Below, one piece after another: positions 45,331-57,216 of a stretch of 64,000 bases of DNA. Position 1 is the stretch's first letter; each line of letters begins with the position of its first letter. Below the pieces are notes generated by a model. It saw only the letters and a program-made list of their open reading frames with translations. It was not told the origin of the DNA and did no database searches. This stretch comes from Euryodendron excelsum (lineage: Eukaryota > Streptophyta > Magnoliopsida > Ericales > Pentaphylacaceae): assembly GCA_033060915.1 (NCBI GenBank), contig CM065397.1:23265001-23329000 (forward strand). Direction: 5' to 3'. Position numbers and translations under genes: made by a program.

Positions 45331-47138
45331 ACAAGGTGAATTAGGTTTAAACAATAATTTAATAAATAATTTCAGATTTAAAAATTATAATTAATATTCA
45401 AATAAAAATTAATTAATCAATAATATATTGTAAATAAATACAAACAATTCAAGCTATAAAGTAAAGGAGATAGAAAGAAGAGAATACGACACCAATATTT
45501 ATCGTGGTTCGACTTTAACTACATAGTCTACGTTGACTCCTCAAAGCTCCTTCCTTGAGATTTCTCCACTCTATTCAAACCATAGATACAACCACTAGTC
45601 TTTTAACCTAAGCACTATTTCTCATTTATAACTAGTTTTTTTTTTTACAGATGTTAGTCACACCCCTCTAACTAGTTTTTACACAGGTGTTAGTCACACC
45701 CAACCGAGTAATCCCTCACTCCAACTTGTTTTTATGTAGCTTCTAGTTACACCCAACTCCTAGCTATTTTTCTTAGCCAGTCTCTCCCTTACAAAAAGAA
45801 AGAACAAGAATACAATCACTCTTACTTGTAAATAAATTCCCTCAAAGAATAAATATGTTAATGAAGCTCTCAAAACATTATAAGATAAAAGATAATGAAG
45901 CTCTCAATAAACTTTGTAGGATGAATATCACTTTAAAGCACAATACTTGTTGTTCTTGTTGTTCTCCTTTACTCATCAAGTGTATCTCTATTTATAGATG
46001 AAGAATGATATTTGATTTGTAGTTTCAAATCTGTTTCTAGCCATTTGAGAAAGTATTGAAAATTTATTCTCGTTGAGCAAGCTGCTACCAGACAGGATTT
46101 TGAATTTCAGATTAGATGTCTTCATTTCCATCTCGATTTTATCTTTGAGAACATATGAATATGAAACTGGCTATAAAAGAAACATTGTAAATATGGAAGT
46201 CAGATTTTCAGAACCTCAAGAATCAAATTGATCCAATGGTCATATCAAAGTTATGATTAAATTACTCAAACTATCTCCTAGCTGACATATTTGAATTTCT
46301 ACATAACTATGTCAACTTGCATCAGCTTTTTCATATAGCAAACGTTCGAGTTTGAAAATCTCTATAGGATATGAAATGTAGCTATAAATGTTATCTTTTC
46401 ATATCATTAAGAATCAAAGCATTTGAAGATTAGAGTTAAAAGATATAAGTGAAACACTCAGATTGTCTCCCAGCTATCATATTTAAATTTTCGCTGCACT
46501 AAGTATTCTTTCACCTTGTGTTTCACCTAGATAATATTTGAATTTAAAAATTCATATAATATTTTAAATGTATATATGAATATTAGCATTTCATAACTTC
46601 AAGAATCAGATCATTTGGACTTTTGGGTTAAAAGATATGGTGAAATAATCATGATTGTCTCCAAGTTGTCATATTTTGAATTTTAAATCCAATAAGTTAC
46701 CTTTCAGCTCATTTTCATCCCAAAAACTATTTCCATGAAAACTTCATAAAACATCGTAATTAGACATTTGAGTATTCTTTCCATTCCCATAAAAATCAGA
46801 TCAATCCAACAGTTAGATCAAAAGAAATGGGCAAACTACTATGACTGTATCATATGATATAGTTTCATCGAATTTTTAACCTTAGAAGAAAATTATGTCC
46901 TCTAATTTTCTTTCTTAAATCAAGTTTCCTTGAAACATAATTCTTAAGGATTTAGATATTACTTTTCAAATCTTGATTACTCTTTCAAGTGCTTCATAAT
47001 CATGTAAAACTTTATTACACTAACTAGACTGAAGATTAAAAGTATTGAATATATTTAATCAAAAAAACATTTATAAATCAAAGTAAGTTATCATCAAAAC
47101 CATATATAAAATTCTATACGAATAAACTTAGGGCAAAC
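45331..47138 (-). mobile_element. SIRE-like LTR, antisense, with four 191-bp internal repeats
   Basis: The reverse complement starts TGTTTGCCCTAAGTTT and ends near CCTAATTCACCTTGTC, matching the ends of the + strand LTR at 57,217-59,136 (TGTTAGCTTAAGTTTT to CCCAATTCACCCTCCC). Internal units recur at 46,220, 46,411, 46,602 and 46,792 (GAATCA(A/G)A). The CAATTCACCC...CTCTTG end is typical of Copia SIRE/Maximus LTRs. No internal genes adjoin it, so it is a solo LTR or fragment. Ends are approximate. Confidence 0.6.
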
Positions 47139-47934
47139 ATGATCACTATATGGGTGAATGATGGGTAGATTTCAACCAACCTGAATAGTTTTGGTTCGGT
47201 GGCCGGCCTTCATTTTTCTAACCCAACCCGAACCGAACTTATATTTTCTACACTAAAAACTTGCCATTTTCACCCAACCTGACCCCAATCCGATCACCCA
47301 TTGGGTCGAAATCGGTTTCAAAATTTTTCAACACAATGTGGTCGATTCAGGTGGCGAATGACTCCCAAACTCAACTCGATCCATGAACATTCCTAGTTGA
47401 AATCTATTGTGAAAATACAAAAAAAAATATGAGACGACTTGAAATTGGGGCTTCATCAAATTGAGACACCACCAAATCTATGCTATGGTTATTTTCTTAA
47501 TATATGATCACAATAATTTTGATAATCTCTAGACTCTAATCATATTTAAGGTAAAGACAAAATCAAAAACTCCTATCATCATGTAATTCAATGATATTTG
47601 GTTGTGCTAAGTATCTTAATTGTCGAGGTCAATAGTTCAAGACCTCCAAATTATTTAAATCAAGAGACTAAAGTACTTTGTGCGAAGGACATTATACATC
47701 CTCTTAAATAACTTAACTAACAATGAGAAATAATTCATTACCTAAAATAAATTCAATTAGCATTTTAAACATTCAGTGTTTTTGTACTAATTTTTTGAAT
47801 TTTTTTTTTCAAATATGAAACATCATCTCTAGGTAGCTCTCGCATACGTAATAAACATTTAAGACATACGACTCTATGAATCATTGAGCATCCTCCCTTT
47901 TTCTATAGTTTTACTCTTAGGCTATTTTTAGTAC
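47139..47934. other. Intergenic sequence
   Basis: 47,160-47,395 is a degenerate GACCCAACCC-type repeat also seen at 45,245-45,330. Beyond it is AT-rich DNA with no recognised gene. Confidence 0.4.
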
Positions 47935-48680
47935 AAGAGAATGAAAAGGAATAGGATGAGGATGAAAATGGGAATGGAATGTCAATGTAAATGAGAATGA
48001 AATAGTCATTCTCATTCTCTTATTTGGTAAGACTAATAAACAATGCTAAAATAAAATGGAATGAAATTTTTATATAATATGAAAATTCAATATTATCTTA
48101 TATATAAAATATTAGTATTATATATTATTTATTAAATATTATTAAACATTTGTAGTGGTGGTGGTGGTGGCGGCGACGACGACGGCAATGGGTGGCAGTG
48201 GTGGGGCCATGATGGTGGTTGGTGACAGTGGTGAGGGTGGTGGTGGGGCGATGGCCAATGGTGAGTGGTGGTGGTTGAACGGTAACGGCAATGGGGCTTA
48301 GCAGTGTCGGTAGATGATAGGTGATTGTAGCCGATAGTTGATGGTGGTGTTGGTTAGTGGTGGCGATGATAGTTTTAAATTTTTTAATTTTTTAAAAATT
48401 TTTAAAATAAAAAAATAATTACCAAACATGTTTTATTTTATTTTTTTAAAAAAAATTTGACAACAAAAAACTTACCGAGTTTTGTTTTATGCTATTTCAT
48501 GTAAGAATGAAATGACCATTTTTACTCTTGAAATAGAGAATGGTCATACCAACAAAATGTGAAAATGGTCATTCTATGAGAATGACCATTCTACCTTTAA
48601 ATAGTAATATCAAATAAGAGGAATGAGAATGAAAGTAAAAATAATTATTTCATTCCATTATATTTTCTTGTGACAAAGGT
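47935..48680. mobile_element. Terminal-inverted-repeat element with a GC-rich (GGT/GAC) core
   Basis: The left end (ACAAGAGAATGAAAAGGAATAGG...GTCATTCTCATTCTCTTATTTGG) and the right end (CAAATAAGAGGAATGAGAATGAAAG...CATTCCATTATATTTTCTTGTG) are imperfect inverted repeats. The core at 48,155-48,370 is a GGTGGTGGTGG/CGACGACGACGG minisatellite, unusually GC-rich for the neighbourhood. A further short inverted repeat, AATGGTCATTCT/AGAATGACCATT, lies at 48,565-48,591. Confidence 0.5.
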
Positions 48681-49841
48681 AACCTTAATTCATGTATTAT
48701 TGATACTAATCATGTGGTGTTTTCTTTTTCTTTTTTTTTTTCTTCGTTTTTATAACACCAAATCCAATGCAACCAAAAACGTTGTTGGAAGAGTTTTTAA
48801 ACAATACTCACACATCAAAAATCACATCGATGTGGGTGGCCAGCCTAACCCAAAATCAAGATGTTTAAGGTATCAAAATCATAGGGCGTTTAGATAGTGA
48901 CAGAAGTACTCCATGCCAGCTGCCTAGGTAGTTGTATAGTTTCCACCAATGGTGTTAGTGTTTTTCTCCCCCCTTGTGAAAGATGGAGGTGGGATCAACC
49001 TTCGGGCCATGTAAAGTAATTAATATAAACATATAATATATGAAAATCTAGCTAAAATGACTAGGACAATCCTACAGCATTCAACCCTTGTTTGTCACCT
49101 CCACCTGACATATTAGTTGTGGGTGTGCCCCATATCTTATGCACCTAAGCAATATAAATTTGTATGGAACCAATATGTTTAGAGCACATACATATGCATG
49201 TTTCATGACAGTTTAGGATTGGTGCCTTGTTGAGAGGTTGAAAAATTACTACTAGTGATTGACTAAGTCAATAAGAACTTGAATTTTTTGGATCAATGTT
49301 TGCGTTCGAGTTTCTATAGTCGTTTGGTAGGATTAAATATATTCTTTAGTACTTAGAAGAAGCAGTGAGACATAAACTTTGGCCTCGACATAGGTGTGGT
49401 AGGGTCTTCCACAAATGACTGTGTGGTGCTTAGGAGCAATGTTCCTTGGTGGTTTTATAGCATATCTACATATCCAATTCAAGTACCAAAATAAATAATA
49501 AAAAAAAACAGAGAGAGAGAGAGAGAGAGATTGAAAATTTTTTCAAATTTCATTCCAACAAACTAAAAGGATCATTAAAATAGAACGGTTTTGATTTCAT
49601 AGCCTTAGGTCAATTGGATAGTTGAGTAGGTTCGTAAGTCAAACCTGAACGTAATGTGTCAAAGATGTTAAAGCATTGTATTAATCTATGAAATATAATG
49701 CTTTTGGCATAAATGTAAAAGGAATAACATAGAAAATTTGAGTTGAGTTCAAGTCGACTAAGTCAAGAGTGGAGCTCAAATTCACACATTTGAGAAGATC
49801 ATTTAGTTGAAAAAGCACAAAGAAGGTAATTATTGCTGTAG
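48681..49841. other. Intergenic sequence
   Basis: No supported gene. A short (GA)n occurs at about 49,511-49,530. The 75-codon ORF at 48,670-48,897 has no recognisable family. Confidence 0.4.
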
Positions 49842-50361
49842 GTGGGATTTTTTGAGAAAGCCAGGTTTAACTCTCAAACCATATCAACGAGCACGAGCAA
49901 TCTACAAAAGAAGAAGACGATGAGAATGTTTCGACCCTCTTTGGGTCAAAGGCACTCCGATGATTAAGTTAGCAAGCTTAATCACAATAAATTGAATAGA
50001 ATATTAGAGAGTTAGAACTCAAGTAAACGTACCTTACACTTTTAGTGCATAGGAGTATTTATAGTTTTCGGAATGTCATGTTCTTTTTGGGAATTGGAGT
50101 TATTTTCTTCCTAGGAATCGTCATTAATTGAGTCGGTTTAATGTATTGAACTTATCTTTTATTTGTCCTAATTTACATAGGAATATGATTTACATTACGG
50201 ACGTCATTAGTTCTAGTACCTTTTGGATTAGGATCCATGGGCTAGCCAATTTGGGTCTCTACCTCTGATCGGCATGGGCTTCGTCTGATAGGTCGACACT
50301 CGTGGGCTAACTTTTCTGGGCTAGTTTTTTTTGGTCTTGGACTTGGCTCTCATTGGGCCCA
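49842..50361 (-). mobile_element. Probable 3' LTR of the Retand-like element
   Basis: On the - strand a purine tract GGGCTGGGGGCAATTA is followed by TGGGCCCAATGAG (start near 50,361), a TATA-like CTATAAATACTCC near 50,055, and an end near CCCACCTACA (about 49,842). The paired 5' LTR is outside the window, so boundaries are inferred from the TG...CA rule and the polypurine tract only. Confidence 0.45.
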
Positions 50362-50726
50362 TAATTGCCCCCAGCCCTTGCGCCCTATTTGGATAAACGT
50401 AATGGGTAAGGGCTGAGATTTGCATTTAAAGCTTGCCTTTTAAACTTTTTGCCATTTCATAATACGTGGACACTTTGTACCGGCCTTACAGTCGAAAGGA
50501 CGCGTCAATTGGGCTTCCGAGGTGACGGTTTGGCTCAGGCATCAAGATGGCCTTATCTGAACCGACGGCATAGCTCCTTATAAATTTAGCACATACTCAT
50601 TCATTCCCAGCATTCAAACCTGTTTTAAGATTTCTAGTGAGAGAGAGAACAATTCCGGCCCAAATACTGTAAGTCTTTTGAACTTTTGCTTTCTTCACTT
50701 TCTGTCCTACTTTTTGTGATCGTCCC
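50362..50726 (+). promoter_or_regulatory. Putative promoter and leader of the antisense ORF
   Basis: TATAAAT at 50,579-50,585 on the + strand is followed by a C/T-rich leader and the ATG at 50,727, about 140 bp downstream. A CTGTAAGT near 50,667 could be a leader donor. This would give the extra ORF its own promoter, independent of the LTR. Confidence 0.4.
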
Positions 50727-53143
50727 CTGATGGCGGCTTGCCTTAGAAAACTTGTAGACAGTCCGGTGACTATTGCTGTTTTAAGGCTAGATATAACATT
50801 GCCGAGCAGGTTGGCATAAAGCTAGTTGACCCAGACAACTATAGGATGGAAGAAACGGAAAAGGGGATGTCCTTCCCAATGATTGCCATCATAGAAAGTG
50901 GCGTTAGATTTCTCTTACACCCTTTTCTTGTAAAATTCCTTCAGCACCACAATATATGCCCTGCGCAAGTCAGCCCAAATACTTATCGGATTGTAATGGG
51001 GGTGCTCGAGCTGAACCACATCCTAGGTGTTAACCTAGGGATTGCCAAGCTTGACTTTTGCTACACTCTGTGCAAAGTCGGGCATAACAGTTGGAAAGTT
51101 TACCTTAGGGCGACCGATAAAAGTAAGGAAATAGTAAAATGTCTCCCATCTTCGAGTAAAGGAGTAAATGATGTTAGGATCTGGGTTTCTAGCACTTGGA
51201 AGTTTGGCAACCTTCCTGCTAACCTGATGCCATTGAGTCGATACTGTAGAACCCCCAAAGAGTTAGGTTGGTGCTAACATTTTACTTTTCATACGTTTTA
51301 ACTTGTACATATCTAACTAGCTCTGATTTAATTTTTCCAGTATCTAGTCAAAACAAGAAGCAGACGTGCGGTGTGAATGTGCCTGATCTAAACAAGGTTC
51401 TCAACTACCAAGGCTGTGGTCGGTTGTGAGATATTGAGAGGACCTCCCACATTTTGCTGAACTACCCACTCCGGGTCTCCACCTTCACTGCCTCGTCCAA
51501 GATCCCGCCAGGTATGATTACCAAGGTAGCGGAGGAGGGTGTAGCCAGTGAGTTTGCCGAGATCCCCTAGGGATTATGATCGAGCGTATTCATCTTGACG
51601 ACCAAGTGACCATTACCGACGTGCCATCTATCACGCTGCCACTGATGGTGAGTTCGAGGACTCAAGTCATGGAAAGCACCGTCCCAATAACCTCAGGGGT
51701 CGAATTCCTTAGTTGGGAGTCATTTGAATTGTCTCGAACCACTATTGAAGCAGCGACCCATTCTGCGGATCATTCTGTCCAAGACATATCTTCAGATCAG
51801 TCAAGGTCATTCGGATCAGTGTTGACATCAACTCCATTGAAAGTGTCAGACCGCCGAGTTACAGCCAAAATTGGGAAGAGGTGTAAGCTGGTGTACCCAT
51901 CATCTTCCGATTTCAATACTCCCGACATGATGAACCTTAGAGAAATGGTGCTGTAGAAGGCGGCAAAATAATAAAAGAAATTGAGGAAGCTAGTGGTTGA
52001 ATCGGCAATGCCCATTCCCCCTGCCCCTGCTGCAAAGGTCGATATTACTGAACCCGATAAGCAGAAGAGGGAGACAAGGGCGTCGAAGAAGAAGTCAACA
52101 GCGGGAGACACACTGATTGAGCCCACACCCAAGAAGGCCAAAATTGTGTCGATAGACCCTCGTCCTAGTAGCAATGTGGCAGTTGATGATGCCGACTTTG
52201 TGGTTGTCAGACCCATAATTGGTGATTGTCATATGCGGCCGACTGATTCCCTGATCAAGTCAGCTGAAGTGGCATTGGGGGTAGTCAAAAGTAACCTCCA
52301 GTGGCTTGACATTGATTTATTGGAGAGCAACGAAAACCTATCTATCTTCCTAGGAGCCTTTTATGAATCCCTATTGGTAAGTTCCTTTTCCCATCTATTT
52401 TTAGCAGTGATTTTATTAATTGTGTACTAATCTTGTTGCCTTTGTTTCATTTCTAGGGCTCTCTCAACGTTTTGGAGGCCATGCAATGCTTCTAAACTCT
52501 GTTTAAGGAGCACAACCAACTTGTTGAGGAGCACAGCACGCTAAAGGACGAATTGATTAAGACAAAACAGGCCCAACTAACCGTCGAAAATGAAGCAAAG
52601 AAGGAGAAGACCAAGCTACAGGTGATCTAATCCAGAAAGATGATGCTGTGTCGAAGCTGGAGGATGACAAGGTCATACTCTTGGTGGACTTATACAAGGC
52701 AAGGGCTGAAGTTGATGGACTTAAAGCTGAGCTTGCCAAAGAGAGGGCCGAGTATGAGGAGAAGCACAAGCAACACTTGAATGATACTGCTGATCAGATG
52801 ATGGACCTCTCCTAGTCAATATTCATCGAAGGCTAGCACGGGGCTTTGAAAGTCATGAATGTTGAAAGCTCGTCTAGCCTTTGGAAGGATATTCCAGACT
52901 ATTTTGAGAAGACACTGGGGGGTAGTGATGAGAATGCCTCTGAGACTGCCAAGGGTACATCGACTCCGGTGGTTTCTGCCATGGGTACATTTAAGACAGC
53001 TAAGGCTGGTACCCCTAAGACGACTGATGTAGATATGCTAAAGATGGCTGAGGCCAAAATCTCGAAGACGACTGATATTGATCCTACTATCTTTGACCCA
53101 GTTGACCCAGCTAAGAAGCCTGATGAAGATGTTGTAGCCTAAC
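50727..53143 (+). pseudogene. Antisense additional ORF (aORF2-like) of the Retand-like element, with introns
   Basis: Read with one early frameshift, the first exon gives ARYNIAEQVGIKLVDPDNYR and then HPFLVKFLQHHNICPAQVSP, a plant 'putative gypsy-type transposon' N-terminal domain as I recall it. Candidate introns: 51,271-51,340 (frame not cleanly resolved) and 52,377-52,456 (TTG|GTAAGT to TTCTAG|GGC, phase 0, clean). The middle region is Lys/Pro-rich (KRETRASKKKSTAGD), then a coiled-coil-like stretch (52,490-52,800; KLEDDKVILLVDLYKARAEV) and a Thr/Lys-repeat tail ending DEDVVA. Stops at about 51,441, 51,568 and 51,954, among others, make this copy dead. It may be nuclear by its basic patches. 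No catalytic motif is seen. Confidence 0.6.
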
Positions 53144-53568
53144 TTTTACTTTAGTTTTCTGTTTTGAAGTAATTATATCTTTCTTTTGTGAAATCTTGTA
53201 ATGAATCAGCTTTTTTGAATGAATATTGATTCTATTTTCCATGTTGACTTTTGAATGGATATCCTTTAGTTAAACCACCAAATTTCAACTCTGAATTCTT
53301 GCTCTGTCTTGGCTAAATTAACCCAGGCCTTCATTGGCCGACCTGTCCAATTTTTTTGATAGGACTAAGTTTTTTAAACTTGGTTTTTATGGCCTTCATT
53401 GGCTGACCTACCAACAAGTTGAATAGAACCAAGTTTTTACACTTGATTTTTATGGTTATCCCTTTTTATGCTTGTCTGCGGTTTTGCTGAATCACTTGCA
53501 ACTTTTGAGAAAAAAATAATGTATTATTATAGACTTTCGTAGAGCATTACATCATTTGGGAAACACCC
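53144..53568. other. Spacer between the antisense ORF and pol
   Basis: The two convergent reading frames end about 425 bp apart. A near-repeat, GGCCTTCATTGGC(C/T)GACCT, occurs at 53,328 and 53,390, each followed by an ACTTGRTTTTTATGG copy. This is a tandem duplication of about 62 bp. Confidence 0.5.
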
Positions 53569-54807
53569 CTATTCATAGAATTTTCTGAGATTGTTTGCAT
53601 TCCAAGGTTGGGGTAGTTATCGCCCTTCTTCGACAGTTTTTAGTCAGTATGCCCCCACGTTGACCTGGGACGTAACTCTATAAGGGCCTTCCTAGTTTGG
53701 GCCGAGTTTTCCTTCTGTCGGATTCTTGGTTGCCCCCAATACTTTTCTTAACACTAAGTCTCTGGGAACGAATGCCTTTGGCTGGACTCACTTGTTGTAG
53801 GCTCGGCTCAGTTGCTTATGATATCTAGTAAGTCTGAGCAGATCAACCTCCCTATTTTCTTTAATAAGATCGAGGTCCTTTGCCAAAGTTTGGTTGTTAA
53901 GGCCGGTGTTGAATGCTGCTAATTTAATGGTTGGAAGTCTGATTTCCAAGGGTATTACCGCCTCCATCCCATGTGCCATTGAGAAAGGGGTTTCTCTGGT
54001 AGATCTCCTTGGAGTGGGTCTGTAAGACCATAAGACATTAGGCAGTTCTTCTACCCATCTTCTCTTAACTTTCTCCAGCTTATTTTTAATTCCATTGAGC
54101 ATGGTCTTGTTTGATATCTCGACTTGCCCATTGCAGTGCGGATAAGCTGACGTTGAACAGCAGTTTCTGATCCCAAGCCTGTTGTAGAATTCTCTGAACA
54201 TATTGCTGTCAAACTGGGTGCCGTTGTCTGAGACCAGTGCACGAGGTATGTCAAATCTTGTAATAATGCTCTTCAATGCAAACCTCTTAGCGTCAACTTC
54301 TCTGATAGTAGATAAGGGCTCTGCTTCCACGTACTTGGTGAAGTAATCAATTGCCACTATGAGAAATCTTTTATTTCTTGGAGCTCAGGGCAGCGGGCCG
54401 ACTATGTCCAACCCCCACTGTGCAAAAGGCCATGGGGTAGTAATTATTGTGAGCTCCTCAGCAAGCTGGTGGATTATCGACGAAAACTTCCAGCATTTCT
54501 CACACTTTAGAACATACTGGGCGGCATCCTTTTGTATATAAGGCTACCAATAACCCTGAGAAATAGCTCAATGCGCCAAAGATCTTCCGTTGACATGACT
54601 CCCGCAGATACCCTCATGGGTTTTAAATAGGATGCCCAACACTTTGTCGAGGTGAACATAATACAGATAGGGGCTAGTGAATGATCTTCTATACAGTTCC
54701 TTGTCAAGTGATAGCCAGTACTTTAATGACTTGTTCTTGATTCTTCTGGCCTCGTTCTTATACTCCAATAGCTCGTCCTTGTCGAGATAGGAGATGATCG
54801 GGTCCAT
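53569..54807 (-). pseudogene. Integrase of the Retand-like element
   Basis: DDE-type integrase that would insert the element's cDNA. The zinc-binding N-terminal region is at 54,700-54,500 (GICGSHVNGRSLAH, then CEKC). The core is at 54,357-53,900, with the catalytic triad visible as IDYFTKYVEAE (first Asp), SDNGTQFDS (second Asp) and NGQVEISNKT (Glu). The C-terminal part has LGPN*EGPYRV, with a stop replacing the usual Trp. Further stops are at about 54,545 (Trp expected) and 54,390. It ends RKFYE followed by TAG at 53,569-53,571. Confidence 0.85.
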
Positions 54808-55716
54808 CTAGGATGACCCTAATTGCTCAATAGCTAGGGTTTGCACTTTTTCTTGGAATATGCTTGGGCTCGGCAGTGTCTCCACGTGAACCATTCTCTT
54901 TGATCCCGACTTTAGGACCGCTACCAGTGTTGCCAGGGCACCGGTATGAGCATTGTTGTCATGACTGATCTAGTGGAGCTTGTATTTACTGAATTTGTCG
55001 AGCAGCTCCTTTGCTTTTGCCAGGTACTGCGCCATCCTGTCATTTTTTGTGGCATACTCACCCAGCTTCTAAAGATCAGCAATCTCCCATAGTTCTAAGG
55101 GGGCTTCACCATTTGATTGATTGGCATCAAATGTTTAAATGGGTTCCTAGGGTTGTTCAATATAAAATTTAGCAATAAAATCAGCAAGTGCTTAACCTTT
55201 TACTGTTGGCTTGGGTAGAAATTTGATGTCAAGCTCTCCCAGCTCCACCGCCCATTTTGCAAGTCTTCTCGAGAAATCGGCTCTTTTGAGGAGTGGCTTA
55301 AGCTGATGGTCCATGAGGGCATTGATTGTATGAGCCCTGAAGTAGTGTACCAACTTACATGATGCCATTACCAATGCTAGGGCTAGCTTCTCCAGTAGAA
55401 GATACTTGCTCTCTGCCCCCAGAAGAGTTTTGCTGACATAGTAGACTGGCTTTTACTGCCTGTCTTGCTGTCACATTAGGACGTCGCTTATCGCGTGGTC
55501 TGATACTGCCAGACAGAGATAGAGCTCTCTATATTTCAGCGGCGTAGAAAATAGTGGTGGTTAGGCCAGATACTTCTTTAGGTCGGCAAGGGCCTAGTCA
55601 CAACCAAGAGTCCAGTTGAATTGCTCCCTTTCCTTCAAAAATTAGAAAAATGGTCGGCACTTATCTGAAAATCGGCTAATGAACCGGTTGAAAGCCGCTG
55701 TCATTTCGGTCAACTT
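54808..55716 (-). pseudogene. RNase H region (Ty3 and extra RNase H) of the Retand-like element
   Basis: Recognisable blocks on the - strand: KPVYYVSKTLLGAESKYLLL, then RRLAKWAVELGELDIKFLP, then ALADFIAKF, then KLGEYATKNDRMAQYLAKAK. These match the connection and RNase H domains between reverse transcriptase and integrase in Tat-type pol. At least nine in-frame stops are present. Nearly all sit where Gln, Arg or Trp is expected. Confidence 0.75.
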
Positions 55717-56475
55717 CTAAACTTCCTTGATGTTCTTCAAGGCCTGGATATTCTGGATTGTACATATTTGATTCAGATCTGTTTTAATCCCCCGGTATGC
55801 AACCAAAAATCCGAGAAACTTTCTAGAGCTTACCTCGAACACACATTTAGAGCCATTTAGCCTCATCTTATAGTTTTTGAGGATGTTGAACACCTCATTT
55901 AGATCGCCCAAATGCTGTGTGCCGACCTTACACTTGACCACCATGTCGTCAATGTACATTTCAATAATGTTGCCAATGTGTTGTTTAAACATTTTGGTGA
56001 CCAATCTCTGATAGGTAGCACCTGCATTCTTCAGACCAAAGGGCATTACTTTGTAATAGAAGATATCCCTCGAAGTGATAAAGGTAGTTTTTTCTTGGTC
56101 CTCTTCATAAAGCAGGATTTGGTGGTACCTGCGATAGGCATCTAAGAAACTCATCCTCTCAAATCCAGCTGTTGCATCCACCAGCTAATCGATTTTTGAA
56201 AGGGAGAAAGGGTCCTTGGGGCATGCTTTATTCAAGTTTGTGAAGTCAACACAAGCCCTCCACTTGCCGTTTTTCTTCTTTACCACTACTGTGCTTGAGA
56301 GCCAGCGTGGACAGTAGACTTCCCTTATTGCCCCCGCTTCAAGGAGCATGTCCACTTTTTTAATTACATCATCCACATGTTGAGTAGCTACCCTTCTCCC
56401 TTTCTGGACCACAAGTCGGCACTGTGGGTCCACGTTAAGTCTGTGGCAAGCTACTTGTGGATAAATTCCTGGCAT
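55717..56475 (-). pseudogene. Reverse transcriptase of the Retand-like element
   Basis: Ty3-gypsy reverse transcriptase: PRWLSSTVVVKKKNGKWR, VDFTNLNKACPKD, MSFLDAYRRYHQI, VMPFGLKNAGATYQRL and the catalytic YIDDM near 55,950. These blocks are characteristic of the Tat lineage. One stop (TAG at about 56,185) lies where the family has Gln (KID-Q-LVDATAG). Otherwise the frame is open for about 250 codons. Confidence 0.9.
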
Positions 56476-56487
56476 GTCATAAGGTGT

Positions 56488-57216
56488 CTAGGTGAACACT
56501 TCAATATACTCTGTTAACAAATTAACTAATGATTTCTCCTCAGATTTAGATAGAGAGGTGTCGAAAACAAAATACTTTTCTTCATCATACAGGTCTATGT
56601 AAACCGTCTTCAGGTCCTCAACTACCTTATTTTCTGGTAATAGCCCGACATCATTGATCGTGGGCGTGTTTTTATGAAGTTCCATCATCTGTACCTTACC
56701 TATTTTTTCTTTGGTGGCACATGCTGTTAGAAAGCACTGCTTAGCCGCTACCTGGTCTCCTCTTATCTCTCCTACTCCTTTCGGGGTTAGAAAATGAATC
56801 AACTGATGGTAGGACGAAGGTATGACTATCATGAGGTGTAACCATGTTCGACCCATGATTGCATTATAGGGGGAAGGCACATTAACCACCAGGAACTCTG
56901 TCTGAATAGTAATCCTTCCCGTAGTAATCGGGACAATTACCTTTCTCAGTGGCCAGATCGGATCCGAGTTGAATCCGACTAAAAGGTTCAATGATGATTG
57001 GAGATCGAAGTTCTTCAGTCCTAAATTCTTGAAGAGGTTGTAGAACATGACTTCATAGGAGCTTCCTTGATCAATTAGTAGCCTTTTTACATCACAGTCC
57101 CCCAATCGTAGCATTACCACCAACTCGTCATTATGTGGCAGTTGCACCCCTGCCAAGTCATCATCGGTGAAGGTTATGGCCTCATTACTGCTATCGACCT
57201 TTGCCTTTTTGCATGG
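56488..57216 (-). pseudogene. Aspartic protease region of the Retand-like element
   Basis: Retropepsin-like domain with LLIDQGSS near 57,075 (the plant-gypsy form of the DTG active site), then NLGLKNFDLQ and SPYNAIMGRTWLH. Translation also reads upstream of the first Met as far as 57,216, where the SIRE-like LTR begins. The 3' end runs into a stop where TAG replaces the Trp of the usual F.WTPYEMPG link to reverse transcriptase. Confidence 0.85.

Noticed and set aside
51797..52216. 139-codon ORF (-) opposite the antisense transposon ORF
   Set aside because: Shadow of the + strand reading frame, which has the recognisable composition and continuity.
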